Shown here: piece after piece, positions 35,519 through 48,800 of the stretch
How the letters are laid out: each line of letters starts with the position of its first letter
Numbering within the stretch: position 1 is the first letter of the stretch
Assembly: GCA_033030425.1 (NCBI GenBank)
Contig: JAUFSD010000001.1
Span: forward strand, 682,001 to 746,000
Length of the DNA: 64,000 bases
Reading direction: 5' to 3'
Origin: Verpa conica
Lineage: Eukaryota > Ascomycota > Pezizomycetes > Pezizales > Morchellaceae
Position numbers and translations under genes: made by a program
Notes under the pieces: generated by a model
What the model was told of the DNA's origin: nothing
Database searches by the model: none
What the model saw: only the letters and a program-made list of their open reading frames with translations

Positions 35519-36817
35519 TTAAAAACCCTGAACCAAAAAAAAAATAGTTAAAGAAGGGGAAGGAGAACGAAATGGATTATTATTAGACAAAGGAGACGAA
35601 GGCGCGCCGGCCTGTTGCTGAGATAGTCCGCTTGGGGCGGAGAGGGCTGCTCCCCTCATAACCGGAGGTTTCTGGAGTTGTTTGCCTTGGGGACAGTTGG
35701 CGTACTTGTGATCTGAGGCCGCACAATACCCGCAGCGATCGTTTTCCCTCCTCCACTGTTTTTCTGCCGGGGAGGTGCGCCTGGATCCATTTACAAACAC
35801 GTATCGCTGTTCCAGCGGGGGGCAAGGTAGTCCTTGAGATCGTGTTTGAAAAGCCGAGAGATCCATGGGGGCAAGGCCTCCGGGAGCGTGTGAGGGATGT
35901 GGTACGTAGGGAGCGGGGGCAGTAAACTGGCCAATATCGTTGCGATGGGTCCCATTTTTCTTTTCTTGTTGCCTGGCCCTGACCCTTCCGTCCAATGCCA
36001 TTAAGTCCTTTATGAATTCGCTATATTCTTCTTTGACGGGTGTGACCACCAGAGCATCCTTCATAGCGTCCGATAAGCGGCTTCTAAGAGCGTCTTTTTT
36101 AGCGGTGTCGTCGTACTTAAGTTTCCCCATGATGCGCAAGAAGTCGGAGTAGAAGGCGGCGAAGTCACGTTTCCCTTGAACCAGGGTCCTGAGTTCTTCT
36201 TGTGCTGTTCCATGAGGGTCTGGGTCGCCGAAAGATTCTTGCAGGTATTCGTACATTTTGGCAGTAGTGGCAAAGGGGGTAGTGGTGGTTGCAAGAAGGG
36301 GTTCGATTTGGTCCATGGCTTTGCCTTCTAACCTACTTATGATATACATAACCTTGGCTTCTTCACTGGCGAAGCGGTTGGCATTGCCAACCAACTTGAC
36401 TCTCATCATGGCTAGGAAGTTGGGGAGTTTGGCTCGGTCCCCATTGAAGGGGGAGGGGTCTGGCATTTTTTCCAACCTATGTGAGGTTACCGGTGGTGGT
36501 AAAGGATCCTTAATTTCGAGAATGGGTTCCTTTACGGAGCGGGCTTGGGCTAATTCTTTCTGAACTTGATTGTACTGGCTTTCTAGTGCGGTGTACACAT
36601 CTAGGGATTGCTGTAGCTGGGTGCGGGCGGCGGTAAGGCTGCTTTCTGAGAGTTGGGAGTTGTGTAAGGCCGCGTCCCTTCCTTCCCGGTAGCGGTCTTT
36701 GGTCTCGGTTACTTTCTGGATCAGTCCTTGTAGGTTTGTGTAGAGAGTGGGGGCGTCGCTGATTTGTTCTTCGAACGCAGCGATGGTGGAGGGAAAAACA
36801 TAGTTGGGGGAGGTCAT
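35519..36817 (-). CDS. Gag of gypsy element 2
   Basis: Uninterrupted frame of about 432 aa from the ATG at 36817, 60 nt after the 5' LTR. It assembles the virus-like particle. It has an N-terminal coiled coil, a capsid-like core beginning P-D-P-S-P-F-N-G-D-R, and one zinc knuckle C-G-Y-C-A-A-S-D-H-K-Y-A-N-C (CX2CX4HX4C) near residue 380. The frame closes just after a run of about ten T's on the coding strand (35535-35546), and pol lies in a different register. Either a homopolymer slip broke a fused gag-pol, or frameshifting is used; I cannot tell which. Confidence 0.85.
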   Translation of the reverse strand: MTSPNYVFPSTIAAFEEQISDAPTLYTNLQGLIQKVTETKDRYREGRDAALHNSQLSESSLTAARTQLQQSLDVYTALESQYNQVQKELAQARSVKEPILEIKDPLPPPVTSHRLEKMPDPSPFNGDRAKLPNFLAMMRVKLVGNANRFASEEAKVMYIISRLEGKAMDQIEPLLATTTTPFATTAKMYEYLQESFGDPDPHGTAQEELRTLVQGKRDFAAFYSDFLRIMGKLKYDDTAKKDALRSRLSDAMKDALVVTPVKEEYSEFIKDLMALDGRVRARQQEKKNGTHRNDIGQFTAPAPYVPHPSHAPGGLAPMDLSAFQTRSQGLPCPPLEQRYVFVNGSRRTSPAEKQWRRENDRCGYCAASDHKYANCPQGKQLQKPPVMRGAALSAPSGLSQQQAGAPSSPLSNNNPFRSPSPSLTIFFLVQGF

Positions 36818-36865
36818 AGTGATTTGTAGATGTCTGGTGTTGTGTGTTGTATGGTGTGGTGGACG

Positions 36866-36876
36866 ACGCAACGTAA
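36866..36876 (-). promoter_or_regulatory. Putative self-primer binding site of gypsy element 2
   Basis: After the 5' LTR the minus strand reads TTACGTTGCGTCGTCC. No tRNA-type TGG start. ACGTTGCGT is exactly complementary to ACGCAACGT within the LTR (37063-37071), downstream of the TATAAATA box. Same arrangement as element 1. Confidence 0.55.
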
Positions 36877-37242
36877 TTTCAAGGGGGACAGTGTGAGGAC
36901 AGCGTGGCCACAGGATACAACTAACTCGATGGCAAGGTAACTATCCGTTACAAGCAAAATACCAAAGGTTTGTGGAGTAAGAAGTGGTTTCAGCGATCGC
37001 GAAGCGATGGAACAGCAGAGAGGCAGCGGCGAAAGAAGTTTGTATTGAATCTAACTGAAGAGACGTTGCGTAAAGAAAGAAGAAGAAAACTATTACAGAG
37101 AGGGAGCAACGCTCCCTATTTATACCAAAAATCCCCACTTGTACAATGCCTTTGTTCCCTTCCTCGACACCTGTTACCCTGCCTCCCTCCTTGCATGAGT
37201 CACGATGAGACTCACCCTGGCGCCCCTGATCAATCCGTGAAA
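36877..37242 (-). repeat. 5' LTR of gypsy element 2 (366 bp)
   Basis: TTTCAAGGGGGACAG... to ...CAATCCGTGAAA. The minus-strand promoter region has TATAAATA (37117-37124) followed at once by the hairpin GGGAGC-GTT-GCTCCC. Confidence 0.95.
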
Positions 37243-39713
<2,471 letters not shown>

Positions 39714-41142
39714 CTTTCTTTAATTTTCGATATCTCTTTTTGAATACTCTACGAATAGCAGTTCCCATGTTTTTTTTTGATGGAGAGTATAGTAAGTACA
39801 GATTTGATATTCATGGTAGTAGAAAAAAGAGCAATGCTATCTTAGCGTAGATTTATTTTCCTAGATGGAATCACATCTATTCTTCCATAGTCTCAGATTC
39901 AAGGATATCTAAGGGTAACATAACCTTTACTGCTTTTACCCTCGGCTGATGTCACGGTTTATAATAGCGGGTCACCCGCTAGTAAATCCGATTCATGATA
40001 TATCACTCGTACTGTTTTAGGGAATGTGAGAAGCTAGATGCCTCGATTACGAACTTTCTGGTACATAAAAATTCTTAAGGTTAGAGGGCTTTGTTCGTTT
40101 TTAGGCTTGAGCTCATACCAGTTAAATTTTAGCCCACTACTAATTTCAGCTCTCTTACACCTTTCGCCTCCCCCCACCCAAAGCTTCTATATCCACGACA
40201 CCAGCTCCAAACAAGGAATACAACAAAAGAAAGTTGATTGACTATTCTATCTAGGCTAAATGGATGGCCTATACATGATTTGGGTACGTGTTCGTACCAG
40301 GCAGCCATCACCCTACGCGGACGCCTCACTAATCAATCTGTCCCAAGCAGGCCCAAAAAGTTCTTTGTGTGATCCGACCTGATTCTTGATGGACAGCTTA
40401 CAGAATTAGGGGTAGAACCTGATACACTAGAGGAAATTAGGACTTATTTAGCCGTATACTATGTTCTAGTAGGGAGATTAGGTATCTGGTCATTAGATAT
40501 ACTAGCTACCACACTTTACACCGTATCTTGCGCGGATAGTTTTCTCCTTTCTTCGATTGTCGAATCTATGGGTATTTGTCTGACTTTAATTCTAGGCTCT
40601 ACCGGAGGAATGAAGCCCTTAAATCGGAATTGAGTCAAATAGAGAGCTACGCCGCCTGGAATAAACTGGCGGCATACTAGGACATTGGGATAAGTGGTGT
40701 TTGATAGTAGCCTTATGACCTCTGGAAGAAACAACTCATCATCTAGAATTATTTACCAAAGAGCTCCTAGTCTAGGCAACGTTATTTCCTGTAGAGGTTA
40801 CTCTCGCTTGTTTATGAAGGCATATTTTATCCTAGCCTCACATTGGATTATCGATTTTGAGTTGCGAGATGTTAAATTGCTGGGATGTACCTTTACCGGT
40901 ACTTGAGTAGGGATAGGATTTCTCTGTAGCTTAAATTCTACGGCTAACTATCATGGATATTCTAACTTGACTCATAGATGTACTTGTATTAAATAGGTAC
41001 AAGTCGTTCCATAGGTGAGTTATGCCTATCTAACATAGCTATATTTATATTTAGGTAAGGAGATCCGGTAAGGCCAGATCTACAGTATGAAAAAACGGGG
41101 TGAATTTACTGCCATAGCACTACGGAATTTAGTCGCAAATAC
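39714..41142. other. Gene-free spacer downstream of HEM2
   Basis: No gene supported. Opposed short frames at 40516-40734 (-) and 40694-40906 (+) have no motif I recognise. The first ~150 bases presumably hold the HEM2 3' end. Confidence 0.45.
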
Positions 41143-41218
41143 CATATTCCTCCCATATCCTAGGGCTCCATGTATTTATGAATAATCATCATCATCATCA
41201 TCATATTCCTCCCATATC
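41143..41218 (+). mobile_element. 42-bp LINE tail insertion with 17-bp target duplication
   Basis: CATATTCCTCCCATATC occurs at 41143-41159 and again at 41202-41218. Between them lie 42 bases: CTAGGGCTCCATGTATTTAT, then GAATA and (ATC)n. The inserted block matches the 3' end of the LINE remnant at about 1961-1985, plus a simple tail. This is the signature of a severely 5'-truncated target-primed insertion. Confidence 0.88.
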
Positions 41219-43798
41219 GCTACCGTATTGGCGGGAGCACTGAACTGATCCCACCCCTCTTTTTGGTACTGTAGTTACTACACTCGTTTCCGAGGCTAGC
41301 CCGTTAAATCCACAACTAAAAGATATCATAACACACGGTAATAGTATTAGCACGCGAAGCAAAGAATATAAGGGCATGCATATTCTTTAGGTGTATATCT
41401 AGAACGCCTCGAGAACATACAAGCACATTGTCATGAAAAAAGAAACGCGAAAATGTAGGTGCACAGGCCCTGATGTCCTTTCCTAATACTATTAAAATTA
41501 TTGATGTGTTGTTTTACAACTGGAACTTTGTTATTGACCCCCCGCCCCTGAATCATAGTCCATCACTCGGGCTATGAGATAGCTGAGATCCTTATTCCAA
41601 AATACCAATATTAATATAGATTTGTATTTCTTAGCTAATATTTGACGGAGAAACCTGCCATTGAGTACCCCTGATGAATATGTAGGTAGTGAAATCAACC
41701 CCTAAAAAACTAAAAGGCCGAGGGTGAAGTTACTAGCAAGCCCGGAAACAGGATATTTCAGATATCAACGGTAGCGGGCCGAGGCGTAGGAGAAAGCGGA
41801 AAGTACTCCGCCAGAGTCCCTCGCTTGTTTTATATGGAACTTATTCCAGTAAGCTTAACCTTGCGGAAGGGTAAATACATATCTTCAGAAGCATGTAGGC
41901 AATTTGTATCTCCCCACACACCGTGCTTGCGCCATGGAGTACAAGGGACCCACGTTACTCCCCCACTTTGAGACGGTCTGATATGACGTCAGTTCCGGAG
42001 CCTGCCGTCTCGTCGCTGACGTCGTTAGTGGAGGAAGCAGGTTTGTTTATCAGTTTACTGGTCTTATTCTTGTTCCAGTGGATGATCACTAGGTTTGGCA
42101 TAATTTTTAGGATGGGAATTCCTGAGTAAATAGAAACGTAACTGACATTTTAGATAGATTCGGAGTGGCACACAAGGCGCGGCTGGGGGCACGTGTCAGA
42201 TACCATAGAACTTGCGGACCTTTAAAACTCCCCTCAACTCACGATGTAAACCCCAGCCTCTAGTAATGGTGATGGTGATTCACAAGTCATCTCATCGGGC
42301 TCACTGGTTCGGGTCGAGTGTGCATCTTCCTGTGAGGTCCCATAAAGCCGTTGTGCCTAGTAAAGCGCGCCGATTCGGGCCGAATAATGTACGGCGTTTC
42401 GATCGGATGTACACTTGGCGACCTGCGAGTCAGCATCTGGCGATATTGATACCTAGATTCTGGGATTAGATGAATTTCAACTGGTATCGTTCTTTATGGA
42501 ATACAGGCTATCGCCGGGCTACCAAGTCAGCTCTTGAGTTGTCCAAATGTCAAACGCAGTTTCTGCCAAAATGCCAAAATTAGCTATGGATAATTAGGGT
42601 TTTGAGGTCCATCTGTAACTCCGCCATATGCCAGAGTATGTGCTCGAGAATCTGGTCACAATGGCCCCATATCTAGGTACATACCGCAACATACGTGTGT
42701 TGATGTCGCCATGTCTTGCATGCGCCACCCGGCTGCTCGAACTGTCCCCAAGGCTTCCCGATGGAGGCTGAAGATAAAAGTAAAGAAAGGACTGGCTCTA
42801 CGATCAATCGCAAGTGTGTACAAGAACATGTGTGGAATTTTGGGCAGAGTACATGTAGTATCACAATTAACCCCCCTACATACAGGTATACATCTAATTT
42901 GTACTATCCCCACTATACTACCTAGACATGTTCCATACCTGGAGCAACGGTAGTTCAAGATTTTAACACCGTGAGCACATAGAATACACTTCGTACCATC
43001 GGTTGCAAGCAAGCAGATATCCCGAACTCTACAAGACCCGTGGAACGGGCTACCGGGGCGTCTTGAGATGTTATACTTCGGGGCAAGATTTTTTTCTGAC
43101 ATCCAACACCAAGCGGGGAAATAACCCCGACGTCCCAGCAGTGACAGCGACGCCAAATAAATGCGGGTGCTTACGGGCCATTAAAAGACCCTTCTAGATT
43201 TCGAACTCACACCGCCCAGAAATTGGGAGATCGCTGCGAGTCGTTGGCGCCAGCAGGCAGAGGCACACAAAGCGATGGAGAGGGTGATACCGGCCATGGG
43301 GTACATAGTCAAGCATAGAGAGCAAGCAAGTAGCTGGCAGGGCAAGCAGACGAGGGGGAGTGTGAAGGCGAGAAAAAGAAGAGAAAAACCCAGCCAGATC
43401 CCTGCCTGCATCCCGTCGATTCGACCGCCTCCTTCGCAATGCAACGCTTCAGGGTCCTCACGCGTGGCCAGAATATATTTTCTCTTCGCTTCTGAAGGGG
43501 AAGCGAGGTGGGCAGTACTTAAGGCATTCGTTACTTGTTTTATTTTTATATTGGTTTTCTATATTCTGCGGGCCTTTTTGGATTTCCCTCCCCCTCTCTC
43601 TCTTACTGCGCCTATATTGATAATTCAGGGCTGCGGCGGAGCTCAGACTTGGGTCTCGATTTATTTCCTCACCATCTCCGCATCTTCTTCCTCGGGAATA
43701 ACATACATACATAGGCCTGGGACGTTGTAGTTATCGTTTTTGTTTTTGCCCCCCCCTCCCCCTCGTACCCCTCCTCCTCCTCCAGCGCTATAGCAGTA
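41219..43798. other. Gene-free spacer
   Basis: I see nothing that I can call a gene. There is a TACATGTA word at 42850. The region just upstream of 43799 becomes pyrimidine-rich (43585-43620, 43745-43790), as expected for the leader of the next gene. Confidence 0.45.
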
Positions 43799-45898
43799 AT
43801 GTCTAGCCAAGGTGGTGGGAAATCGAGTACAATCCTCTGTCAACCACAGTTGAATCATCGCCGCGGAGACAATACAGACTCGGGTCCCACAGGTCTGATC
43901 AAGGACTTTAATGGCGACGCAAAACGAGACGATCACATCGCTGACCCGGCTTCACTTCCAATCCCACGTTCGCTGCGCCCTCAAAGCTCCCCTCCCCGCG
44001 ATCTCACATACGACATATCGCGTCTTGAATGCACCAACTGGGATTTAAATGCGTTAACTTTATGCGCTGCTTCGAAGTTGGGAAAGGAGAAATGTGTAGG
44101 AATAAGCGAGCTAGGTTCGAACTTCTGAGCTTTCCCATCTTTCCACATCTTTTATTTATTTCCCTGCATACTGGGTAGTACCCAACTCTCCTCCCCCGCA
44201 GCTGCTATGACAGCGGGAGATGTGCGGGAGGCGGGAGGCGGGAGGGGCAGGCACCCAATTTCCTGCTACCTTATGTACCAACTATTTTATGCGATTGCTT
44301 GCTTTGGCTTTTATGCAACTCGGATCTTTTTTCTGTTGTCCAAAATAATAAATTTTTCAAATTTTCAATCGGGTGATTTGCTTACCTTGACTCCCCCTGG
44401 TACAGGTCGCGGTTCCCATAATTCACTTTATAGGCTCATTTTTTCAGATTCGACAGAATGTGCCGCCTCCATCTCGAATTCACCAGAAAAATTCTTCAGC
44501 CAACAGATAAAGCTCTCTGAAATTGCCACAATGCAGTACCTGCATTCCTCGCCATTATATAATATACCGGTCCCGGAGGTGTACGATTGGGATCTATCCT
44601 TCAGTAACCCTGTTGGGGCCCCGTATATTCTACGGGAAATATCTCCAGGGAAGAACATGGCTGAAGACGGCAAGTTTTACCGACTAAGTCCCCAGGACAA
44701 AATGAAGGTTATTAAGGAGCTAGCTCTCGTCCAAGCAGAGCTCTCAAAACCATCAGAATTCAACAAGATAGGAAGTATATATAGTCGAAAAGATGGCAAG
44801 GGGTTTTACGTCGGGGAAATCGTTTCAGCTGCCTACATGGGAGAGGACTATTCCGGCATAACGTGCCCCTCTAAAGGGCCATACTCTAGTATGCCAGAAC
44901 TATGGCAAGCTCGCCTAGAGCGGGAAACACTCCAAGCAATCCAGAATTGGTCCTCGCTTTCATCCGACTCAGCCATCAATTCCGAATCACCACCCTCCCT
45001 AGCTAATCCTCAGCACTTTGGTGAGGTTCTCCAACTCCTTGCTGGCCTAACAACTCTGTTCTCTCCACCGAAGGAACTTGCAACTCTCTGCATTCACCAC
45101 TCTGATTTGGCTATCCGAAATGTCCTCTTTGATGAGAAAACACTTAAGATTACAGGAGTCATCGACTGGGAGTTTGCATGTGTGGTGCCTCTAGTCGTTA
45201 CCGGGAGATTTCCCAACGACCTGGGCTGGGAAGGGAACGAATTCGCTCGTTCTTTAGGGAGGCTTGGCGACAATGGTGAAGTGTGGAATCACCACTACTA
45301 TGATTGGACGAGCCTGGAGGGTGTTACCCCTCCCCCACCTTCCCAAAACACGGCACTATCATTACTAGATTCTAGCGGTGGCTACGAAACCGGGCAAACG
45401 AGTGATTACTTGACGAATTACTACACTACCAACATGAGTAGCTATTGTGAGGATGTAGGAATTTTCTCGGGCGAGCCTCAAACAGATACCCCATCGCCTC
45501 CATCGCCACCACTCCCACCGCCACCAACATCAAGAACGAGCCAAAGAGACCTCGATATCCGTGCATCACGTCTTGTAGAATTATTCTACCTCAGGAAATA
45601 TTATGCTTCTTGCGTCGCATCTCAAGACTTCACTCTTACCAGGTTATTTATTGATTCGGTAGCTTATATCAAATTTAACGAATTGGTAATGGGAGGGCAC
45701 GAAAAATGGTTTACGGGTGTGGAATGGATCAGAGAGGTCTTTTGGAGGTTGAAGTCTTTAGAGGAAGCACAGGTTGAGAGTTTGAGGCATGGGAAGGGTG
45801 TAGTAAAGGTACCAGAGATCTTTTCCGAGAAGATTGATCGAGGGGTTGTGGATTTAGGCGCTTGGGAAGAAAGATTACAAAGGAAAGCTTCTGTTTGA
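43799..45898 (+). CDS. APH-fold (aminoglycoside/choline kinase-like) protein
   Basis: Phosphotransferase-family fold common in fungi, usually of unknown substrate. I propose two exons: 43799-44114 and 44406-45898, 602 aa. Joining them gives I-S-E-L-G-R-G-S-H-N-S-L-Y-R-L-I-F, a good APH nucleotide-binding loop and first strands. The core then runs V-P-E-V-Y-D-W-D and N-P-V-G-A-P-Y-I-L-R-E. The Brenner motif H-H-S-D-L-A-I-R-N-V-L-F and metal-binding G-V-I-D-W-E-F follow near residues 388-415. A Pro-rich linker (45490-45530) interrupts the C-terminal part. The donor G-GTTCGA is non-consensus and the intron (291 nt) is longer than others here, so the 5' exon is less certain. The frame from 44207 to 44405 is probably intronic. 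Confidence 0.8.
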
Positions 45899-48800
45899 AT
45901 CTTCCCTGGAAGCTTTGGATAGGCTAAGAGGTTTTTACGGTATCTGTTTTCTTTTACGAGGCCTGGATTTTCAGGACAATGGGTGGTGTTTAGATGGTTC
46001 ATGGTGTTGGATTGGAAGGTATATGGGGCATTCCTTGTGGGCATCGCTGGAATAATGAATGAATTTTGTTGGTGGAATCTTACGATAGGCATCGACTCAG
46101 AAGGCGTTATTGGGGGTATTGAATTTTTGTGTTTTTGATCCTCCTTGTTTTCCAATCTTCTACTTGTGGGTGAACATCTTTTTATTTTTATCTTTTGCTA
46201 GAACGAATTTGTTGTTTCAGCTGAACTCTTCTGCATCTCTCATGGCGTGTTTTATGATTTTTCTGTTTTATTGATTTGATATTGTGTTCTCTAAGGGTTA
46301 AAACGTGCGCTGAGAACTGTAAATTAGTTGCTCGAGCATATATAATGAGGGGAGTCTGTTACTGTTAATTCTATTTACAGCATACCAAGAATTAGAAATT
46401 ATATATTTGCAGAAACAAATCTCCGAGCTCTGTCTAGTCTCGGAGATAGTAGCTTATCGATAAGGAGAATTACTATCACCAGTGACTTGGTCATTGGCTG
46501 GCCCGACTTCAGGCAGGGACCGGTGCTCATCGCAGGATGCGCTAAGGTGCAAAAAGTATTGGTACGGGAACACGGACCACACTTCTTTGCATATGCCCAA
46601 TAGGCACTTTTTCCTACGAGGTATCTTGCGGGTCCAAAGGACAACATATATCCTAAGGGACACATAAGCACCTACGCATTACTAGAGTAGGAAAATATAT
46701 GTAGCCCAAGGCTCCCTTATTTCAAGATATCACTTTCACTTTCACAGATCACATGTAGAGAGCACATACCCACAAGTCCAAACAAAGTACTTTAGCGGGT
46801 TTGACACGTACGTTGACAACACTTTCTCACATAGTTACTTCGATCCGGACCCCGCACCGATGGATTGTGATCCCATAAGATATGACCGAAATCGGAGATA
46901 GGAGGACTTTCTGTACAACACTGCAAGCCGAAGGGGGGAAAGCGAAACAGTATCTTCTGCTCCTTCGTGCAAAAACCTGGTCTGTGTCCGATATCAGATC
47001 GGGACTGACTCAGTGACTCGTGGGCGTACCTGACGAGGCAGATACCCGAATATGCACATAATGCAGTTCTGCAGCGCACATCAGATCGTTGGATTTACGG
47101 ATGAAAGCGGTATCATAACGCCCCATTTAATTTTTTTTTAGGTAGAAAAATTCTCAAGTACTTCGTCGCTTACTGGGAATGGCTGGCTTCCAAAAAAGCT
47201 TACACTCTTTCTACAACCCAGAACTTTGAAAGTGTCCTATCTAGTATATGAATCTATGTGTTTATAAAGTACAGTCGAGAGAGTACACGATCGGACGATG
47301 GAAAAGATGATGCTACAAATGTAACTAATTTATAGGGGGGTATTTGTAGGGCTATATGGGTATTCTCATCGTACACCTCTATTCAGATGAGGGAAAGCAA
47401 ATAAAACTATGAGAGGTTTCACGTCAGCCTTGCCTATAGGTAAGAGTACCTAGTAGTTTCCCTTGGTGGGTATTGGCGAATTGTCGATAGAAGAGGCGAC
47501 AACTGTTTCATCTTATAAAAGTCATAGCACTTCTCTAGATGGGATTAACGTTATATACTATTGTAACCAGTGCGTTTATCGAATGGTGTTAAATTCTATG
47601 AACACCTTGATGTGGGAACCAGATCTCTGTTTGGCTCAGGATCTAGGCACCACACATCGCCCGTGACGTGGCATCGCCCTCAAATAACTGAAATCACCTC
47701 AGATACCTCCTATTATTGATTAAGTTACTATCATTTTCCCTGTATGTACTAGCAGCGGATAACTAAAGAAGAATTTTGAAGATGGAAATCCTGATGTGAG
47801 ACTTGCAGACTGCAGACTGCAGACTGCAGTAGTGCGCTGTGTGGTTTGGGGCGCGGACTTTCCCCTACTGTTGATTTCCTCATGTAATTTTACTAGAACT
47901 GCCGGTACATGACAGCGAAGGTAGGAACCTGGATTACTATAATCCAGACTCCCGCAAAGTCGCGCACTACTACGGTCTGCAGGTTCCACACTTATAATAC
48001 CCTCTTTCAAAACTCTTGGGAATTTTTAAGAGAAAAGCAATTTTATTAGCTTTCTAGCTATTTAGGGTGTGAGCAGCTGAGGCTCTGGGGAGTATTTTCC
48101 CGGAGAGAAAATTTGCCGTATGCTGCACGTCTGAGACAAACACGTTGATAGGTATTTCTAAAAAGAATTGCCGAAAACGACTTCTAGAAAAATTTCAACT
48201 CGTTGAAATGTTGAACACTGCAGTACACTAAAGTATGCATATGCAGCTTATCTTCCATAAAAGGTTAATTTAGAAGGGTTTTCGAGAACGACCCCCATCT
48301 CAATGTCGGCGTTAAAGCAATAATGCAACTTGTTTCAGTAAACATGTACTTCCCATTCAGGCTATATTTAGTTATTCGTATCAAGAGCTAATCTCCAGAC
48401 AAAATAGTGGTGTGCTTCCGGCCCTATCTTAGTCAAATAGAGTTTTATCTCAAGTCATGGGCAAAATAACAGATCGGAAGAACTTCTCATTCCGATGCCG
48501 CTCACCGCACCACTCTTCTCTTTTCTCTCGAGATCAGAGATAACCATTTGTTGACGGGAGACCCCGAAAAATGGTGGCCCAGCTACAGAATATAACTTTT
48601 TTCTTTCTTTCTTTTTCTTTTTAACTCCGGAAGACCACATACTACATGTACGAACTAGCCTCTCTCGCCAAATTAGCAATTTTCCTGATTTAATACGAGT
48701 GACTAAATGTGATCGGAATTTGATTTTAGCCTACACAAGTGAATATTCCCGAGCTACTTATGACTTACTATATTCAAGCAAGATAATAAGACATTTTCTT

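Larger units (their letters stand above)
31441..37242 (-). mobile_element. Ty3/gypsy chromovirus 2, inserted in the minisatellite
   Basis: A 5802-bp element with 366-bp LTRs (31441-31806 and 36877-37242) and target duplication ACGTG (31436-31440 and 37243-37247). Joining the flanks restores a minisatellite unit, confirming the boundaries. The LTRs begin TTTCA and end TGAAA rather than TG..CA. Coding is on the minus strand: a long gag frame and a pol frame in one register interrupted only by stop codons. LTR divergence by eye is four transitions in 366 bp, so the insertion is fairly young. Confidence 0.95.

Noticed and set aside
40516..40906. Opposed small frames downstream of HEM2
   Set aside because: No motif, no plausible introns and opposite-strand overlap; probably chance.
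44207..44405. Start of the APH-like gene at 44207, with a hydrophobic N-terminus
   Set aside because: That stretch lacks family similarity, whereas splicing 44114 to 44406 restores the nucleotide-binding loop in phase; kept only as an alternative.
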